A DNA stretch of 64,000 bases, from contig OX344753.2 in the NCBI GenBank assembly GCA_947034885.2, forward strand, positions 28,784,347-28,848,346, in the 5' to 3' direction. The position numbers were made by a program, and so were the translations under genes. The notes under the pieces were generated by a model. It had not been told where the DNA came from. It was given only the letters and a program-made list of their open reading frames with translations, and did no database searches. Below are positions 62,101-64,000 of this stretch, in pieces. The stretch is from Thuidium tamariscinum. Lineage: Eukaryota; Streptophyta; Bryopsida; Hypnales; Thuidiaceae. Within the stretch, counting starts at the first letter, position 1. Every line of letters starts with the position of its first letter.

Positions 62101-64000
62101 TACATACAAATTATCTTATTGAAATATTGAAAAATACTCAAAATCAATTTGATAATTTAGAAAAATAGCTTAATATATTACAATTGATTAATCTTTATTT
62201 GTAGATCTCTCTTGATTTATTGGGGATCTTTGATTCTAAATTGGAATTGAAATTTTCTATTTTCTTACCATCCCTAGTGAATATTAAGTTTTGTATTTTT
62301 CTTCAAGAGGTGATGTGAGTGAAATTTATGGTGAGGCAAAATTCACCACAAAAATTAGGCTAAGGAGAAGTAAGTAGAACCTCTAATCTAAATGCCACTA
62401 AACAATGGACTCCTATGAAGTAATGTGACAAGTTTGAGCATAAATGACACTAATTTGAGAAAGGCAATTCTTGTTCTTTTTTCCCAAAACACCCTCCTAA
62501 CCATTTCTCATCATATAGTCAAGCCATGGATTTGAGTAGGATCATACTTAGGACAATAACCACCTTAAATGTGCAAATTAAGGCCTCAAATGGTCAAAAT
62601 AAGGTCCTCCCATCTAATTCTAGCACGTCCTCATGTGATCCATACTTCAATTGCCATGCATTGTACTACATCTATCTCTTGCATTTAGTGTCCTCCATTA
62701 ATTTAATGTTGAAGAATTCTCCTTTTCTAACACTCACGATGTTTCTTTCATTTTAAGCATTTGATCCCTTCAAACCCTAATCTTGGTCCAATTAGGGCAG
62801 CGCTTCCGCATGTGCCCTAAAACTGTAAAACTCAACTTCGATGCATTCTCAATCACTCTCAAATATCCAATTTAACAACCCATGCACTTACAAAACATTT
62901 CTATTATCTAATGCAATGAAATTTGTGAGCATTCAATGACAATTGGGCAAAGTTACATCAAAAACCTTTAATTGAGCTTCTTCCTAAGAGGCAATTGACT
63001 TCTTGAAAAAATGACTTCCATGGCTTCTTCTTAGCTTCAAATAGCACAAGAATGATTCCATTGAAAAGCTAACTTCTCCATATAGTTTTTTCAAAATTTT
63101 AGGCTATTGTGCTTCATCACTCTCCACAATTGTCCTCCAAAGTTGTAGCTCCAAAATCTTGCAGCGGCAAACCTCTTGCCACAAAAACCATCACCACATG
63201 CAAGCTCCAACTTAGGTAAGATTGGTCTTATTCAAAAGTTGACTTGAAGACACAACTTTTGTCTAATTTGAAGCTTCAAATCTTGAATTGATTGTTTATA
63301 GCAACTTGTCAAAGTTGGCAGGATTTTTAGTCTTCTAAACCCTAACTCTCTATTTTTTTTCAAACCAACTTCCCATCTGACCTTCAATCTGACCTTGTTA
63401 ATATAGCTTTTTCACCCATCTTCCCTCATGAAATGATAAAAACCTACTCAACAAATCCTACCTTTGCCCCCTACTCATTCTATTTTTTAGGCTAGTAGTT
63501 TTCTTACATATTTTCTTTCAATACAGTCCCCATACACCTCAAAACACATTATACATACAAAAGTTGAGAAAAAAGAGCAAAAGATTTCCAAATCTAAAAC
63601 TCTCCTAATCTACAAATCCAACAAATTATTTAGTTGAATGACATTCATCTACCACTAAGTTAATGTATAAACATGACTTTTATTTATTTTTAAGTTATGA
63701 ATTATTGGAAACTACACTAATTTGGTGAAAACTGCACTAGTTCATTAGAAACTCCCTAAATTACTCTAAAAGCCTGTAAGTTACTACAAAATCCTATTTT
63801 AGTGTTTCCATCATTATTTTTGTGTTTTCTTCTTTATTTTAGTAGTCTTGTAGTAGTTTTCATTGTGCTAACTTGTTTTGTGTTTTTTGTATTTTTTTTT
63901 GTGGTTTATAATTCACATTTAGTTTCATATAGTTTTACTCCTAATCTCTTACTTTTAAACTTTGTATTATATCTTTTTATCTTTTATATTTTTTAATTTG
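59113..64000. other. AT-rich intergenic desert, no gene seen
   Basis: AT-rich DNA with chance ORFs only. Solitary TTAACCC-type motifs occur near 60.38 and 61.29 kb but do not pair into a bounded element. The last 3 kb are T- and C-rich on the + strand. No coding exon or RNA gene is recognised. Confidence 0.45.

Overview
This is nuclear DNA from a land plant, very probably a seed-free or early-diverging lineage, though the sequence does not fix the species. Plant markers are spliced genes with GT-AG introns, a PSTAIRE-type CDKA, a dirigent-domain protein, an STR10-type plastid rhodanese, and a plant-style N-terminal domain of the 'inactive protein kinase' USP-like family. The landscape is sharply split. 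Two GC-richer gene islands (about 16.2-23.2 kb and 40.7-58.6 kb) lie in very AT-rich repeat deserts (about 1-16 kb, 23.2-40.7 kb and 58.7-64 kb). The deserts hold no recognisable host genes and are built largely from small DNA transposons. I saw no LTR element, virus-like element, rRNA gene or CRISPR array.

Island 1 carries two complete genes on the + strand. One is a three-exon rhodanese-like protein of the STR10 type (252 aa). The other is a seven-exon CDKA (294 aa, the usual length) in which inhibitory Thr14 is replaced by Met.

Island 2 carries the most interesting locus: an eleven-exon gene (46472-51146, 871 aa) that joins a USP-like N-terminal domain of the kind found in front of plant receptor-like kinases to an archaeal-type 3-dehydroquinate synthase II (DHQS-II) homologue. 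One uninterrupted 905-bp exon bridges the two halves. It converges on a dirigent-domain gene (51639-52319, minus strand), and a 20-bp hairpin lies between them. Downstream is a large hAT transposase gene (54353-57594, minus strand) whose frame is intact apart from four in-frame stops, all of which can arise by C-to-T change.

Transposons with diagnostic ends are unusually clear. They are: a 1.1-kb hAT deletion derivative with a perfect 8-bp target duplication (40740-41840); a 1.19-kb Mutator-like element with long inverted ends and a perfect 9-bp duplication (42280-43467), plus a diverged relative (38300-40717); three 1.4-kb palindromic TA-flanked elements (6592-7987, 10253-11649, 13025-14422); a family of TTAA-bounded elements resembling piggyBac; a CACTA-type MITE (32567-32815); and smaller MITEs. 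A 91-bp minisatellite lies at about 14.5-15.8 kb. Several elements sit at the boundaries between island and desert or inside one another, which gives a relative insertion order.
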